Source: Streptomyces sp. Ru62
GTDB taxonomy: Bacteria > Actinomycetota > Actinomycetes > Streptomycetales > Streptomycetaceae
Length of the DNA stretch: 64,000 nt
Assembly (NCBI RefSeq): GCF_002920615.1
Contig: NZ_PQSU01000002.1
Coordinates: 310,001-374,000, forward strand
Direction: 5' to 3'
Positions 51,204-61,721 of this stretch are shown here, in pieces (position 1 is the stretch's first letter; each line of letters starts with the position of its first letter). The translations under genes and the position numbers were made by a program. A model generated the notes under the pieces. The model saw only the letters and a list, made by a program, of their open reading frames with translations. It did not search any database and was not told the origin of the DNA.

Positions 51204-53171
51204 CTACTTCGGGCAGGCGGTGGTGGTCGCTGACGACGGGCGGGTCGGCAGTGGGGTCAAGGGCGTGCAGACCGGGGCGGCGACGCCGATGAGTTCGACC
51301 AGGCCCACACCGCCGGTGGGCGGGGCGATCTTCGACCAGTTGTTGGCCACCCAGGCGTTGCCGGACGAGTCGATCTGGACCGCGGTGAGGTGCTGGATCG
51401 CCTTGTTCTGGAAGCCTTGAGCGGGGGACAGGACGGTGCCGGTGGACGCGCCGGACGGGCAGGCCCCGTCGTTCACCCCGCACAGGAGGGTCACGGAGGA
51501 GTTGCCGAAGCCGGCGACCCACACGCGGTCCTGGCCGTCGATGGCGACCGACCAGGGGAAGACCTTCTTGGGCAGTCGGTGCACGCCCGCGACGGTTCCG
51601 TTCGGCCGGATCTCGGTGACGGCGCTGCTGAAGAAGTTGGCCACCCAGGCGTTGCCCCTGCTGTCCAGGGCCAACCCGATGGGCCCTTGGAGCGACTTGT
51701 CGGTGGTCGAGGCGACCGGCTTGAAGTCGGGGCCGATGACCGTGACGCTTCCACCGATCTTGCTGGGCCGGCCCGCTTCCCTGATCTGCTGGTAGGAGAG
51801 GTGGCTGTTGGTGACCCAGGCCCGCCCCTGGCCGTCGATCTGCACGGCGAACGGGTGGTTGAAGCTCTTGTCGGTGATGGTGATGGCCTTGCTCGGATCG
51901 CCATGGGGGTAGACCACGACGCTGCCCACCCCGGGCTTGCCCTTGAGGCCGTACGAGTTGGCGATCCAGATGTTGCCTCGCTGGTCGACGGCGACGCCCT
52001 GCGGTGCGGCGAGATCGCCGTCCTTCCAGCCGGCAGAGGGCGACAGGGGCTTGCCGGAGGACGAGTACTTCGCCATCGCGTCGCCGCCGTAGCTGGGCGC
52101 CCACACGGATCCGTCGTGATCGATCGCCAGGCCCCAGGCTCCGCCCTTCATGCCGCCTCCGCTGATGGGGCTGCCCAGGGTCGGCCGGCCGGTGGGGTCC
52201 TGCACGGTGACATAGGGACTGGCATCCCTCGTACCCGGCTTCCAGTTGTTGCTCGCCCACACGTTGCCCTTCGCGTCGAACGCGATGCGGCCCGCCGCGT
52301 AGACCTGGGAAGCGGGGTGGCGTACGGCCAGGATCCAGGACCGGGGTGCCGCTGTGAGGGCCGGGGTGAACACTTTCGCGGTACGGGCCAGGGCCTGCAG
52401 GCGGTCCGGGGACTGCGTCGGGTTGCGCACCAGGCTGAGGACCGCCTGCACGGTGTCGGCCGGCGGGCTGCCACCGGCCGGTGCCGCCAGTCGGATCAGC
52501 TTGTCGCATCCGGCGCCGTCCGTCGCACAGAGCGAGACGAGGTTGGCCAGCGTGTTCTGCGTGGCGAGCGTCTCACTGTTGGCGCCGTCCCCGGTGAGGG
52601 CGCTTCCTGGCTTGCCGGTCGTCGGATCGGCGAGGTTGAACGCGGTCGCGGCGGCGTTCTGAAGCCCCGGAGCGGGTCCCGCGATGCCGCGTCGGTCGCT
52701 GAACTGGGTGAGGGCGTACGTCGCGGCGACGGTGGTCAGTTCGTTGAGCGTCACCTTGGCCGAGGTCCGCTCGTGTACTGCGCCGCCCGAGCCGAACCCG
52801 ACGACCGAGCGCAGTCGGATCCGGTGCGCCTGCCGGGACGTGGCCTCGACGTAGATCACACCGTCGGCAGGCTTGGTGTACGCGATCCGGAAGGAGCCGT
52901 GCGCGTCGGCCGTGGCCTGGCCCAGCTTCGTGACTCCGGAGCGGGACCCCGCCATGAGCGTGACCTGGGAACCCTGGAGCGGCTTGCCCGCCGCGGTGAC
53001 GGTCCCCTGCAAGGAGGCCGGCGCGGCACCGAGCGCCGATGCCGGCAGGGCGAAGGCGGCACAGGCCGCTGCGACAGTGGCCGACGCCAGCCGCAGGGCC
53101 GCGGCCCGCGCCTTGGCGTGGCGCCCTTTACGGGCCGGCAGCGCACGGACGTGCATGCCGGAAATACCCAT
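51204..53171 (-). CDS. secreted NHL/virginiamycin-B-lyase-like beta-propeller protein
   Basis: 655 residues from ATG 53171 (AGAGGGAC upstream), signal near 25-50 (LASATVAAACAAFALPASALG). First an Ig-like carboxypeptidase-regulatory fold (about 50-110: LQGTVTAAGKPLQGSQVTLMAG, DAHGSFRIAY). Then a helical region, and from about 300 a propeller made of repeats such as GRIAFDAKGNVWASNNW, GLAIDHDGSVWAPSYGGD, GVAVDQRGNIWIANSYG and GLALDSRGNAWVANFF. Vgb-like propellers may be lyases, but no catalytic His pair is clear, so a binding or sensing role is as likely. It converges with the thioester gene. Confidence 0.75.
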   Translation of the reverse strand: MGISGMHVRALPARKGRHAKARAAALRLASATVAAACAAFALPASALGAAPASLQGTVTAAGKPLQGSQVTLMAGSRSGVTKLGQATADAHGSFRIAYTKPADGVIYVEATSRQAHRIRLRSVVGFGSGGAVHERTSAKVTLNELTTVAATYALTQFSDRRGIAGPAPGLQNAAATAFNLADPTTGKPGSALTGDGANSETLATQNTLANLVSLCATDGAGCDKLIRLAAPAGGSPPADTVQAVLSLVRNPTQSPDRLQALARTAKVFTPALTAAPRSWILAVRHPASQVYAAGRIAFDAKGNVWASNNWKPGTRDASPYVTVQDPTGRPTLGSPISGGGMKGGAWGLAIDHDGSVWAPSYGGDAMAKYSSSGKPLSPSAGWKDGDLAAPQGVAVDQRGNIWIANSYGLKGKPGVGSVVVYPHGDPSKAITITDKSFNHPFAVQIDGQGRAWVTNSHLSYQQIREAGRPSKIGGSVTVIGPDFKPVASTTDKSLQGPIGLALDSRGNAWVANFFSSAVTEIRPNGTVAGVHRLPKKVFPWSVAIDGQDRVWVAGFGNSSVTLLCGVNDGACPSGASTGTVLSPAQGFQNKAIQHLTAVQIDSSGNAWVANNWSKIAPPTGGVGLVELIGVAAPVCTPLTPLPTRPSSATTTACPK

Positions 53172-53265
53172 GGAATGTCCCTCTGTGCCGCGAAGCCGAC
53201 CAGTGAGCGGAAATGGAAACCGCATGGAGCGGATCGACCCATGGCCAATGAGTGGAGCGGACCGA

Positions 53266-53757
53266 TCAATAAGCGGACTGCCCGCCCGCTGCTTGCCTCG
53301 CCTCGATGCCCTCGGATCCGGTTTCCGGCACTCTCAGCGCGAACCAGCCGACCCGGACCCCCATCAGCCAGACCACACCCAGATAAAGTCCTGGGCCGAC
53401 TTCACGCATCTCGTCGCGAACGCCCCGGGCTACCAGCGAAATCCTGGAATAGTCGATGACGATGCAGTCCTGGTCGTCCAACAGGCTCGGCCCGGGGTAG
53501 ACCTGAGCCACGATGGCCAGCACGTCGAACGCGGTCATCCTGTTGCTCAGATAGCCCTCGTGGTCGAAGACCTTCCCCCGCCACACGGCCATGCGCACCA
53601 GCCAGGCGAGCGGCTCAGCCACCCACTTTCCTCCCCAGCGGACGATGCCGGTGCCCTCCAGCGGGCCGTGCGGAATGTCACCGGGCGGACTGGCGCGGAA
53701 GAGTTCCACCAAGCCCTCGTCGCCCATGGTGAGCAGATCCGTCTCGGTGAGTGCCAC
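53266..53757 (-). CDS. conserved hypothetical protein
   Basis: 163 residues from GTG 53757 (GGGAGGATG upstream, a strong ribosome site; the longer frame has none). VALTETDLLTMGDEGLVELFRASPPGDIPHGPLEGTGIVRWGGKW, a hydrophobic AWLVRMAVWRGKVFDHEGYLSNRM, DDQDCIVIDYSRISLVARGVRDEMREV, GLYLGVVWLMGVRVGWFALRV. The pattern of beta strands ending in a hydrophobic edge recalls secreted or lipid-binding domains, but I do not recognise the family. There is no signal peptide. It is in the same direction as the propeller gene, 94 bp upstream of it. Confidence 0.65.
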   Translation of the reverse strand: MALTETDLLTMGDEGLVELFRASPPGDIPHGPLEGTGIVRWGGKWVAEPLAWLVRMAVWRGKVFDHEGYLSNRMTAFDVLAIVAQVYPGPSLLDDQDCIVIDYSRISLVARGVRDEMREVGPGLYLGVVWLMGVRVGWFALRVPETGSEGIEARQAAGGQSAY

Positions 53758-54164
53758 GATGCATCCTCCCGGCAGTGTGACGAAACGTCGCCCGTGCCCC
53801 GACGCGGCCTCGGCTCGGAAATTCGCCGGCTCGGAAAGTAAGCGGCTCGCCCAGAGGTCGCCGGAATGGCTTGCCAACGTTGGAATTGCTGGCGAGAAAT
53901 AGGGCAGCAGAATGTGCCCCCGCCTGATGTCGCCGCGTACGTCAGCGCGCGCACGCCTGCGCTCGATCGCTCGATATGACATCGGGCCGACAATCACCAG
54001 TGTCGGCGCTCTCGGGGAGAACCGCCACCGCTGCCGACGCCGTTCAGACGTGGGTCCGCCGAACGCCGGTGCATGCGATCAGACTGTCGCCTTCCTCGGG
54101 TTCCGCTCCATGCCGTCACCTCACCGGGATCTGCCCCAGCGGCCGAACACAGCAACCCACGCCT
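53758..54164. other. intergenic stretch before the hypothetical gene
   Basis: 407 bp with mixed composition. Several frames cross it but have no ribosome site or sensible protein pattern. I see no repeat or RNA structure I can support. Confidence 0.5.
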
Positions 54165-54611
54165 TCAGCGCCCGTAGACGTGACCGCGCACCAATGGGTC
54201 GTGTTCCAGGATGAAGTCGGAGACCTGCCAGAATTCCGACAGGCGTGGATGCCGGAGAGCGGCGTCACGGTCGAGCTTCTGGCCGAAGAGCGGACCGTCG
54301 GGGTGTGCGAGGCCCGCAGTCACGAGAGTGGAGGCCGGCTCGTCCTGGCCGGCGACCGGGCCCACTCGGCAGGCGAAGGAGACGTGGTCGTCCCACTGGT
54401 CGGAGCCGACACCCCACGTTCCGAAGATCACGTCCATCCAGGCGTCGTGATCGCGGTCCCGGTGGTGGTAGCAGTTCGCGAAGTACACCGCGTACGGCGC
54501 GCCGTCCGAGTAGACGAAGTTCCATGCCCGCTCGATGGGGGCGTCGCAGCAGTCGCACTGGAACTCACGCGTCTGCCGGTCAGGGCCGAAGGTCAGTGGC
54601 ATGACGCACAT
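54165..54611 (-). CDS. conserved hypothetical protein with N-terminal Cys pair
   Basis: 148 residues from ATG 54611 or, with less preamble, 54602. FQCDCCDAPIERAWNFVYSDGAPYAVYFANCYHH suggests a zinc ribbon-like knuckle (C-x-C-C with a later C). The remainder has VIFGTWGVGSDQWDDHVSFACRVGP and LSEFWQVSDFILEHDPLVRGHVYG. It appears cytosolic. The family seems widespread in actinobacteria, but I cannot name it. No operon partner is visible. Confidence 0.6.
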   Translation of the reverse strand: MCVMPLTFGPDRQTREFQCDCCDAPIERAWNFVYSDGAPYAVYFANCYHHRDRDHDAWMDVIFGTWGVGSDQWDDHVSFACRVGPVAGQDEPASTLVTAGLAHPDGPLFGQKLDRDAALRHPRLSEFWQVSDFILEHDPLVRGHVYGR

Positions 54612-54847
54612 GATGAGGTACGGGCCGAGTGCGGGAGGGCCTGGGTCGTCGGGGCCGCCCGTGGGCCGTGCAAGGGTGCCCGAGGCCGGCCGGCGGCGAC
54701 CGGCAGTGACGGACGAGCCGTAGCGCGCATCAGCGAACCCCCAGGTCAGCGCGCCCGGACCAGACGCGTTTCCGCCCAGGGGTGGCCGTACGGCAAGATG
54801 GGGTGTATCTGCCCACTGCCAGATTTCAAGCTGCCGGACGGTTTCTC

Positions 54848-56512
<1,665 letters not shown>

Positions 56513-56518
56513 TCGGTC

Positions 56519-56962
56519 TTGCGCCACATCTACCGCTGCCCGTTGCGCTGGGCGGACATGGACGCGTACGGCCACGTCAACAACGTGGTGTTCCTCCGCT
56601 ATCTGGAGGAAGCCCGGATCGACTTCCTGTTCCGCCCGGACAAGGACTTCAAGCAGGGGTCCGTGGTGGCGCGCCACGAGATCGACTACAAGCGGCAGCT
56701 CGTCCACCGGCACGAGCCGGTGGACATCGAGCTGTGGGTCACCGAGATCAAGGCCGCGTCCTTCACCCTCACCTACGAGGTGAAGGACGGCGATCTCGTG
56801 TACGTGCGGGCGTCGACGGTCATCGTCCCGTTCGACTTCGACGCCCAGCGCCCCCGGCGGATCACCGCGGAGGAGCGTGAGTTCCTCCAGGAGTACACGG
56901 ACACCGCCGAGGGCCCTACGGACGCCGAGCCCGATCCCGAAGGGGAGGCCGTCGCGGCATGA
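56519..56962 (+). CDS. 4HBT-type acyl-CoA thioesterase
   Basis: 147 residues from TTG 56519 (RHIYRCPLRWADMDAYGHVNNVVFLRYLEEARIDFLF). The Asp-x-Tyr/Asp motif DAYGHVNN holds the catalytic Asp of hotdog-fold thioesterases, followed by the long helix and the RQLVHRHEPVDIELWVTEIKAASFTLTYEV strands. It hydrolyses an acyl-CoA; chain length is not predictable. It directly follows ettA and its stop overlaps the next gene's ATG, so the three are likely co-transcribed. Confidence 0.88.
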   Translation: MRHIYRCPLRWADMDAYGHVNNVVFLRYLEEARIDFLFRPDKDFKQGSVVARHEIDYKRQLVHRHEPVDIELWVTEIKAASFTLTYEVKDGDLVYVRASTVIVPFDFDAQRPRRITAEEREFLQEYTDTAEGPTDAEPDPEGEAVAA

Positions 56963-57639
56963 CCGTGCTGCACCTGGCCGACGAGACGGAGGCGGCGGAT
57001 CTCGCCGCCTTCCTCTCCCGGCTGCTCCACTTCGACCGTGGAGCCGCGGTGCGGCTGCAGGCGGCCGGCACCGCACTCGCCGTCTTCGGCCGGCCGCCGT
57101 CCTTCGAGGTGCTGGCCGTCCGCGCGGTGCGGCTGGCGAAGCCGTACGAGGACGGGCTCGACGTCACCCTCGACGTGACCGTCTCCGCCGGTGAGTTCCT
57201 GGAGTCCGTGGACGAGCGCGCGGCCACCGCCGCCGTCCCCGGCGCGGTCACCGGACCGCCGTGGGCCGGGGTGCTGCCGCCGCGTGCCGGCTGGCGGCCC
57301 GAGCCGGGGCTGCCGGCGCCCGACGCGCTGCGTGCCACGGTCGCCGCCGCGGTGGCCGAATTCCGCTCGCGCACCGAGGAGCTGGGGCCGCAGGGCCGCA
57401 CCCGGGCGGAGCTGGACCGGATCGGGCAGGACATCTGGTCCCGGCAGCTCGCGGGCACCCGGCTGCCGGTACGGGCCGTGCACGCGGCCCAGTCACTGGG
57501 CTTCCTGCGGCCCGGCAGCGAGCCGGGCGACATCGGGCTGTTCTCCTCGGGGACGTGGCTGCGGCTGCGTACGCCGTACGGCTCGGTGGCCGTGCGGCAG
57601 GCGGGCCTGCTCGGGGCCTTCGGGGTCAGCGTGCGCTGA
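56959..57639 (+). CDS. conserved actinobacterial hypothetical protein
   Basis: 226 residues from ATG 56959, overlapping the thioesterase stop. MTVLHLADETEAADLAAFLSRLLHFDRGAAVRLQAAGTALAVFGRPP is a mixed helix/strand start. VTLDVTVSAGEFLESVDERA and a C-terminal DIWSRQLAGTRLPVRAVHAAQSLGFLRPGSE follow. No catalytic or membrane motif is visible. It is conserved next to ettA/thioesterase in streptomycetes as I recall. Its last five codons are the first copy of a 24 bp tandem repeat. Confidence 0.72.
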   Translation: MTVLHLADETEAADLAAFLSRLLHFDRGAAVRLQAAGTALAVFGRPPSFEVLAVRAVRLAKPYEDGLDVTLDVTVSAGEFLESVDERAATAAVPGAVTGPPWAGVLPPRAGWRPEPGLPAPDALRATVAAAVAEFRSRTEELGPQGRTRAELDRIGQDIWSRQLAGTRLPVRAVHAAQSLGFLRPGSEPGDIGLFSSGTWLRLRTPYGSVAVRQAGLLGAFGVSVR

Positions 57640-57720
57640 GCAGGGCGGGTCGGCGTGCGCTTGGCCCGGCGGGTCAGCGTGCGCTGAGCCCGGCGGATCA
57701 GTGTGCGCTGAGCCGGGCGG
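57625..57720. repeat. 24 bp tandem repeat, four copies, including a stop codon
   Basis: Units start at 57625, 57649, 57673 and 57697, each 24 bp, pattern (G/A)TC(A/G)G(C/T)GTGCGCT then GAGC(C/A)(C/G)GGCGG or close variants. Unit 1 covers the final codons VSVR and TGA of the hypothetical gene. The last unit ends 6 bp before the stop of the convergent ABC ATPase. It has the same architecture as the 34 bp array at 38.5 kb but unrelated sequence. Confidence 0.92.
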
Positions 57721-57726
57721 TTCGGC

Positions 57727-58677
57727 TCACTGCGTGTCGTCGGGCCATACGCCGATGTGGTCGGACTCCAGTTCCAGGGCCACGCGGTCGCGCATGTCCA
57801 GGGCGCGGAGGTAGTCGGCGGGCAGTTGGAGGCGGCCCGCGCGGTCGAGCATGGCGTACTCGCGGGCGACGACCGTCTCATGGCCGGTCGCCGCGTCGAT
57901 CTCGCTGCGGCGCAGCACCTCGGTGGACGTACGGCCGTCCCGGATCGCCACCGTACGGCGGACCTCGCTCGCCACCGCCTGGTCGTGCGTGACGATGACG
58001 ATCGTGGTGCCCAGGGTCTCGTTGGCCGTGCGGAACGCGTCGAAGATCTGCGCTGCCGTCTGTGAGTCGAGTTCCCCGGTGGGTTCGTCGGCGAGCAGGA
58101 CGGCCGGGTCGTTGGCGAGGGCCACGGCGATCGCGACGCGCTGCTGCTGGCCGCCGGACAGCTGCCGCGGGTGGCGGTCGCGGCAGTCGGCCACCTGGAG
58201 CAACTCCAGGAGTTCCAGGGCGCGCTCGGTGCGGGCGCGGCGGCCCCTGCGGGTGCGGGAGAGCTGGAGGGGGAGCGCGACGTTCTGGGCCGCGGTGAGG
58301 TACGGGAGGAGGTTGCGGGCGGTCTGCTGCCAGACGAAGCCGACGACCTCGCGGCGGTAGGCGAGGCGGTCGGCGGCGGTCATGGTGAGCAGGTCGCGGC
58401 CGGCGACGCGGGCCGCGCCGGCGGTGGGGGTGTCGAGGCCGGCGAGGATGTTCATCAGGGTGGACTTGCCGCTCCCGGACGCGCCGACCAGCGCCATCAG
58501 TTCGCCCTCGCGGACGAGGAGGTCGAGGCCCTGGAGGGCCTGGACCTCTATGCCGGCGGTGGTGAAGATGCGGACGAGGCGGTCGCAGGTGATCAGGGCG
58601 TCGTGCCCGTACGCGGGGTTCGCTCTGGCCTCGGTGACGCGGTGGGCCAGCTCGGTCAGGCTCGGGTCGGTCGTCAT
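57727..58677 (-). CDS. MacB-like ABC transporter ATP-binding protein
   Basis: 316 residues, ATG 58677. The ABC domain runs from about residue 25: Walker A GASGSGKSTLMNILAG, Q-loop FVWQQTARNLLPYLTAAQN, signature LSGGQQQRVAIAVAL, Walker B VLLADEPTGELD, H-loop VTHDQA. It is of the LolD/MacB type that works with FtsX-like permeases. A 60-residue C-terminal extension (STEVLRRSEIDAATGHETVVAREYAMLDRAGRLQLPADYL) looks like an added regulatory piece. It is last in the operon of the two large permeases, 82 bp after the permease stop. Confidence 0.9.
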   Translation of the reverse strand: MTTDPSLTELAHRVTEARANPAYGHDALITCDRLVRIFTTAGIEVQALQGLDLLVREGELMALVGASGSGKSTLMNILAGLDTPTAGAARVAGRDLLTMTAADRLAYRREVVGFVWQQTARNLLPYLTAAQNVALPLQLSRTRRGRRARTERALELLELLQVADCRDRHPRQLSGGQQQRVAIAVALANDPAVLLADEPTGELDSQTAAQIFDAFRTANETLGTTIVIVTHDQAVASEVRRTVAIRDGRTSTEVLRRSEIDAATGHETVVAREYAMLDRAGRLQLPADYLRALDMRDRVALELESDHIGVWPDDTQ

Positions 58678-58759
58678 GGGGTCTCCTGCGGGTGCGCCGT
58701 GCCCGTGCCGGGCAGGGGTGGGGTCGCTCGCCCGGGCCGGCCGGGCCTCCCGTGGGCGG

Positions 58760-61720
58760 TCATCGGCCGTCTCCCGCCCGTAGTTCCGTCACCGAGCCCC
58801 GTCTCTGCGCCCACCAGGCCTGGAGTGCCGCCACTCCCACCGCCACCGTCACCACCGCGAGTGCCGGGAGCAGCAGCGACCAGGTGTCCGGGTGGAGGCG
58901 GGTCTCGGTCAGCGGGGTCCGGGCCGACGGGAAGGCGACGGTCGTCAGGTCGATGCCGGGGGCGAGGAGGCGGATCGCCGTCCAGCCGGTCAGTGTGCCG
59001 CCCAGGGCCGCCAGGAGGGCCTGGGGCAGGGATTCGAGGATCAGCAGGCGGCGGGACTCGGCGCGGGTGAGGCCCATCGTGCGGAGGCGGGCCAGCAGCG
59101 CGGACCGTTCGGGGGCGGCCCGGAGCAGCGACAGCAGCAGGGCCAGCACGGCGAAGCCGGCCCCCGTGGCGACGGCCGCCGTGTAGACGTGCTCGGCGCC
59201 GGACTGGAGGGGCGAGTCGGCGTACCGGGCGCGTTCCTCGGTCCGCAGCCGTACGGCGGCCGAGCCTCCCACGGCCTTCCGGAGGGCGTCCGCGTCCACG
59301 TGGTCGCCGGTGAGCAGCAGGGTCGTGGGGCGGCTCGCCGGGGCGGGGAGGCCCGCGCGGTCCACGATGAGGAAGTCGGGACCGGAGACGGCCGGCGTGC
59401 GGTCGCGGACCAGGACGATCCGCACGGTGATCGCGCTGCCGTCCTCCAGCCGCACCAGGAACGGCCGCCGGGTGCCGTACGAGGAGGCGACGGAGGGGGA
59501 GGCGACGGCGGGGAGCGGACCGGAGCGGTCGTCGCCCGCGAGGTGGCCGGCGCCGGGGCGGGCCTTGGCTGTGCGGGCGGTGGTGCCGGGGCGGGCCTTG
59601 GCTGTGCGGGCGGTGGTGCCGGGGCGGGCCTTGGCTGTGCGGGCGGTGGTGCCGGGGCGGGCCTTGGCTGTGCGGGCGGTGGTGCCGGAGGGGCCCCGAG
59701 CCGGCAGGCGGCCCGTGCCGGAGGGGCCGCCTGCCGTCGACCGGCCCGTACCGGTCTGCCCCCGCGCCGTGATCCGGTCGGCGGGGAACGGGCCCAAGCC
59801 GGTGGAGGTCGTCAGGGTGTCGTAGCCCTGTGGGTCGACGCCCAGCAGGGGTACCGCGTTCTCGCCGTCCTCCGGCTTCGCCTGGTACGCGATGCTGACC
59901 GGCGTCACCGCGCGGACCCCGGGCACCGAGCGGGCCCGGGCGGAGGCGTCGGCCGGCAGCGGGGTGCCCGCGTCGGCGCGGGCGTCCGCACCGACCGTGA
60001 GCAGGGCCGCACGGTCGCGGGCCTCGGCCACACCCGCCAGCACCGAGCCGCCGAACGCCGCCGTGGTCAGCGCGGTCAGCAGGGCGAGGAGCGGAAGCAC
60101 CGCGGAGCCCTGGGTACGGCCCGCGCGGGCCAGGGAGAGGTGGCCCACCGCGCCGCGGAGCCGACCGACGGGACCGGACAGGCGCCGCAGCAGCAGCGGG
60201 TACACGCGGAGCAGCACCAGCGCGGCGATGACACCGACCAGGACGGGGGCCACCGCCGTCAGCTGGTCGCCCGTCGTACCGCGCCGGCGCAGGGTGGCCA
60301 CCGCACCGGCGGCCAGCACCAGCAGGGTCAGCTCGGCGACCGTACGGCGCCGGGACGGGCGTACCGAGGCGATGTCCTCGCGCGGGGCCGCCAGCCGGAC
60401 CGCGCGGTGGGCGAGCGCGGCGCGCAGGGGGAGGGCGGCGCAGGCGGCCAGGGTGACGGCCAGGGCGGCGAGGACGGCCGGGGTGACCCGGCCGGCGGGG
60501 ACCACGAGCAGGGACGCCGCCAGGCCGAGGGCGCCCGCCGGTACGGCGATGACGGCGGTCTCGGCGAGCAGCCGCCCGGCGAGACCGGACAGGGAGGCGC
60601 CGCGGGCGCGCAGCAGGGCGAGTTCGGCGCGGCGTCGGTCGGCGGCCAGGCCACCGGTCATGAGCAGGACGACGGCGACGACCGTCGCGGTGCCCGCGGC
60701 GGCCACGGAGACCAGCGGGGCGATGCCGGAGCGCAGCCGGGAGAAGGAGGCGAGGGCGTCGTCCAGGCCGGTGTCGATGTCGGTGCCGTCGTCGGTGACG
60801 GCGCGGGCGCGTTGCAGGCCGGGACCGGATTCCAGGGCGGCGACGGCCGGCCGCAGGCGGTCCAGGTCGTGGGCGTGCAGACCGCCCAGAGCGGGGGCCA
60901 GGTGCCAGTAGCGGGCCGGGTTGGTGCTGGTGCCCAGCAGGGCGGGGGCCGCCTCGGGGGCGAGCAACAGCGCGCCGAGCCAGTACTTGTCCGGGTCCGG
61001 GCCGGGGGTGGGCAGGGTCACCAGGGTCGGGGTGCGCAGCAGCGGGACGGTGGACCAGTAGGCGCCGTCGGGGTCGCGCGGGACGAGGATGCCGGTGACC
61101 CGGACGGCGAGCGGGTCACGGCCGGGCGCCGGCATGTGGACGACCGAACCCACCTCGATGTGCAGGGCCTTGGCGGTGGCGGCGGTGACGGCGGCCTCCA
61201 CCTCGGGGGTCGAGGCGTCGACCGGGTGCGGGGCGCGCGGCAGCCGGCCGGTGCGCACGCGCGCGTGGTCGGCGAGGCCGTTCTGCGCGGCCAGCGAGAT
61301 GCGGGCGGGCAGTCCGGTCGGCCGCGGCAGCCACGGGTCGGGCACCGCCGGGCTGACGGTGCCGGCGACGCCGTACGCGGACTGGGCGCGCTGCACGCTC
61401 AGCGGGCTGCCGACCGCGCCGAGCACCTTCTCGTACTGCCGCTCCAGGACGTCGGGGCGCAGTGCCGCGGCGCGCCGCTCGGGCAGCAGGCCGAGGTCGG
61501 GCTGGGGCGCCGACACCCGTACGGTGGTGTGCTCCGGGCGGGCCTGCCGGAGCGTCCGTTGCAGTCCGGCGTCCTCGTACCGGTCCACCGCCCGCGGAAA
61601 CGCGCCCGCCAGACACGCGGCCAGCCCGACCAGCAACGCGAGCGCGACGGCGGCACCGGGCGCGGCCCGCAGCCGGGTCCGCACCCACGGAGCGACCACG
61701 CGCGGCAACGGCCGGCCCAT
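58760..61720 (-). CDS. FtsX/MacB-like ABC transporter permease with internal minisatellite
   Basis: 986 residues from ATG 61720, preferred because AGGGAGG lies 8 bp upstream; a GTG at 61729 would place the site on the start. An N-terminal helix (AVALALLVGLAACLAGAF), a large extracytoplasmic domain and two FtsX-type three-to-four-helix bundles (around 330-480 and near the C-terminus LLSLLRAAPERSALLARLRTMGL). A Thr/Ala/Lys/Arg/Pro-rich insert of 44 residues made of four identical 11-residue repeats (TTARTAKARPG) interrupts the periplasmic part. It probably exports a lipid-linked or peptide substrate with the neighbouring ATPase. Confidence 0.85.
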   Translation of the reverse strand: MGRPLPRVVAPWVRTRLRAAPGAAVALALLVGLAACLAGAFPRAVDRYEDAGLQRTLRQARPEHTTVRVSAPQPDLGLLPERRAAALRPDVLERQYEKVLGAVGSPLSVQRAQSAYGVAGTVSPAVPDPWLPRPTGLPARISLAAQNGLADHARVRTGRLPRAPHPVDASTPEVEAAVTAATAKALHIEVGSVVHMPAPGRDPLAVRVTGILVPRDPDGAYWSTVPLLRTPTLVTLPTPGPDPDKYWLGALLLAPEAAPALLGTSTNPARYWHLAPALGGLHAHDLDRLRPAVAALESGPGLQRARAVTDDGTDIDTGLDDALASFSRLRSGIAPLVSVAAAGTATVVAVVLLMTGGLAADRRRAELALLRARGASLSGLAGRLLAETAVIAVPAGALGLAASLLVVPAGRVTPAVLAALAVTLAACAALPLRAALAHRAVRLAAPREDIASVRPSRRRTVAELTLLVLAAGAVATLRRRGTTGDQLTAVAPVLVGVIAALVLLRVYPLLLRRLSGPVGRLRGAVGHLSLARAGRTQGSAVLPLLALLTALTTAAFGGSVLAGVAEARDRAALLTVGADARADAGTPLPADASARARSVPGVRAVTPVSIAYQAKPEDGENAVPLLGVDPQGYDTLTTSTGLGPFPADRITARGQTGTGRSTAGGPSGTGRLPARGPSGTTARTAKARPGTTARTAKARPGTTARTAKARPGTTARTAKARPGAGHLAGDDRSGPLPAVASPSVASSYGTRRPFLVRLEDGSAITVRIVLVRDRTPAVSGPDFLIVDRAGLPAPASRPTTLLLTGDHVDADALRKAVGGSAAVRLRTEERARYADSPLQSGAEHVYTAAVATGAGFAVLALLLSLLRAAPERSALLARLRTMGLTRAESRRLLILESLPQALLAALGGTLTGWTAIRLLAPGIDLTTVAFPSARTPLTETRLHPDTWSLLLPALAVVTVAVGVAALQAWWAQRRGSVTELRAGDGR
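59552..59683 (-). repeat. 33 bp perfect tandem repeat, four copies, in frame
   Basis: Copies start at 59552, 59585, 59618 and 59651 and are identical over all 33 bases. The next (59684) diverges after GCCGG. In protein terms, TTARTAKARPG is repeated. Complete identity of all four copies suggests very recent expansion or gene conversion. Confidence 0.95.
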
Positions 61721-61721
61721 G

